The notes under the pieces are model-generated. The model made no database searches. It was not told the origin of the DNA and saw nothing but the letters and a program-made list of their open reading frames with translations. Shown piece by piece: positions 22,377-22,534 of a stretch of 22,534 nucleotides of DNA. Every line of letters starts with the position of its first letter. The stretch's first letter is position 1. Source of the stretch: JAULUH01 sp032111745 (GTDB lineage: Bacteria; Chloroflexota; Anaerolineae; JAAEKA01); the NCBI GenBank assembly GCA_032111745.1, contig JAULUH010000286.1, forward strand, positions 1-22,534, read 5' to 3'. Made by a program: the position numbers and the translations under genes.

Positions 22377-22534
22377 CGGCCTCCTCCTTGATGATCTGGG
22401 CCAGCGCCTCCATCGCGTAGTCCACTTCGGCAATGGTGTTGAAGCAGCTGAACCCAAAGCGCACCGTGCCATTAGGAAAGGTGCCGATGGTGCGATGCGC
22501 GGCCGGCGCACAGTGCAGGCCGATGCGGGTCATG
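22360..22534 (-). CDS. Class V aminotransferase / cysteine desulfurase family protein, C-terminal part
   Basis: Only the last 57 residues are in the window, the frame being cut at the right edge. The visible MTRIGLHCAPAAHRTIGTF and the following NGTVRFGFSCFNTIAEVDYAMEAL are the characteristic C-terminus of the cysteine-desulfurase-like aminotransferases found next to DUF3343. The conserved Cys in GLHCAP is the expected persulfide or selenium-accepting residue. These PLP enzymes release sulfur or selenium from (seleno)cysteine. The stop codon lies inside the DUF3343 gene. Confidence 0.88.
   Translation of the reverse strand, partial: MTRIGLHCAPAAHRTIGTFPNGTVRFGFSCFNTIAEVDYAMEALAQIIKEEADDRAN

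Overview
This looks like a bacterial chromosome segment from a GC-rich environmental genome. The 10-base run of N at 16764-16773 marks an assembled scaffold. The gene families (paired 2-oxo-acid dehydrogenase E1/E2 sets, a RuBisCO-like protein, a corrinoid/UroD methyltransferase fusion, IS110 debris, a HicB-like protein) and the dispersed palindromic repeats suggest an uncultured Chloroflexota member. That placement is inference; no marker gene is present.

Nearly all genes are on the minus strand and read right to left. At the right edge (22534-22092) are the end of a cysteine-desulfurase-like aminotransferase and an overlapping DUF3343 Se/S-carrier-like gene, followed by about 1 kb of decayed or repeat-rich DNA. 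Operon 1 (21096-15062) starts with a GntR/HutC regulator behind a strong sigma70-like promoter whose -10 touches a TGTACGTACA palindrome. It continues with a xylose-isomerase-like TIM barrel, a RuBisCO-like protein, a corrinoid-protein/UroD methyltransferase fusion and an E1-alpha. A plus-strand HicB-like gene and a 71-bp dispersed repeat separate this E1-alpha from its E1-beta and E2 partners (14473-12109).

A plus-strand zinc-ribbon gene with a possible coupled leader peptide (11652-12046) faces operon 2 (11408-8320): rhamnulokinase-like FGGY kinase, short-chain dehydrogenase (SDR) and metallo-beta-lactamase hydrolase, behind a second promoter with its own inverted repeat. After a repeat-bearing gap, operon 3 (8085-659) carries a cupin, a SPASM radical SAM protein, a fused transketolase, a second SDR, and a second E1-alpha/E1-beta/E2 set whose E2 has lost its catalytic residues. 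The left 650 bases hold a direct repeat with a 43-bp palindrome and an IS110-type transposase remnant.

Together the genes suggest catabolism of an unusual (branched, acidic or methylated) sugar: isomerisation, phosphorylation, oxidation, RuBisCO-like-protein and transketolase chemistry, oxidative decarboxylation of 2-oxo acids or acetoin-like products to acyl-CoA, and B12-dependent methyl transfer. No transporter, dihydrolipoamide dehydrogenase (E3) or aldolase is in the window, so the substrate cannot be read from it.
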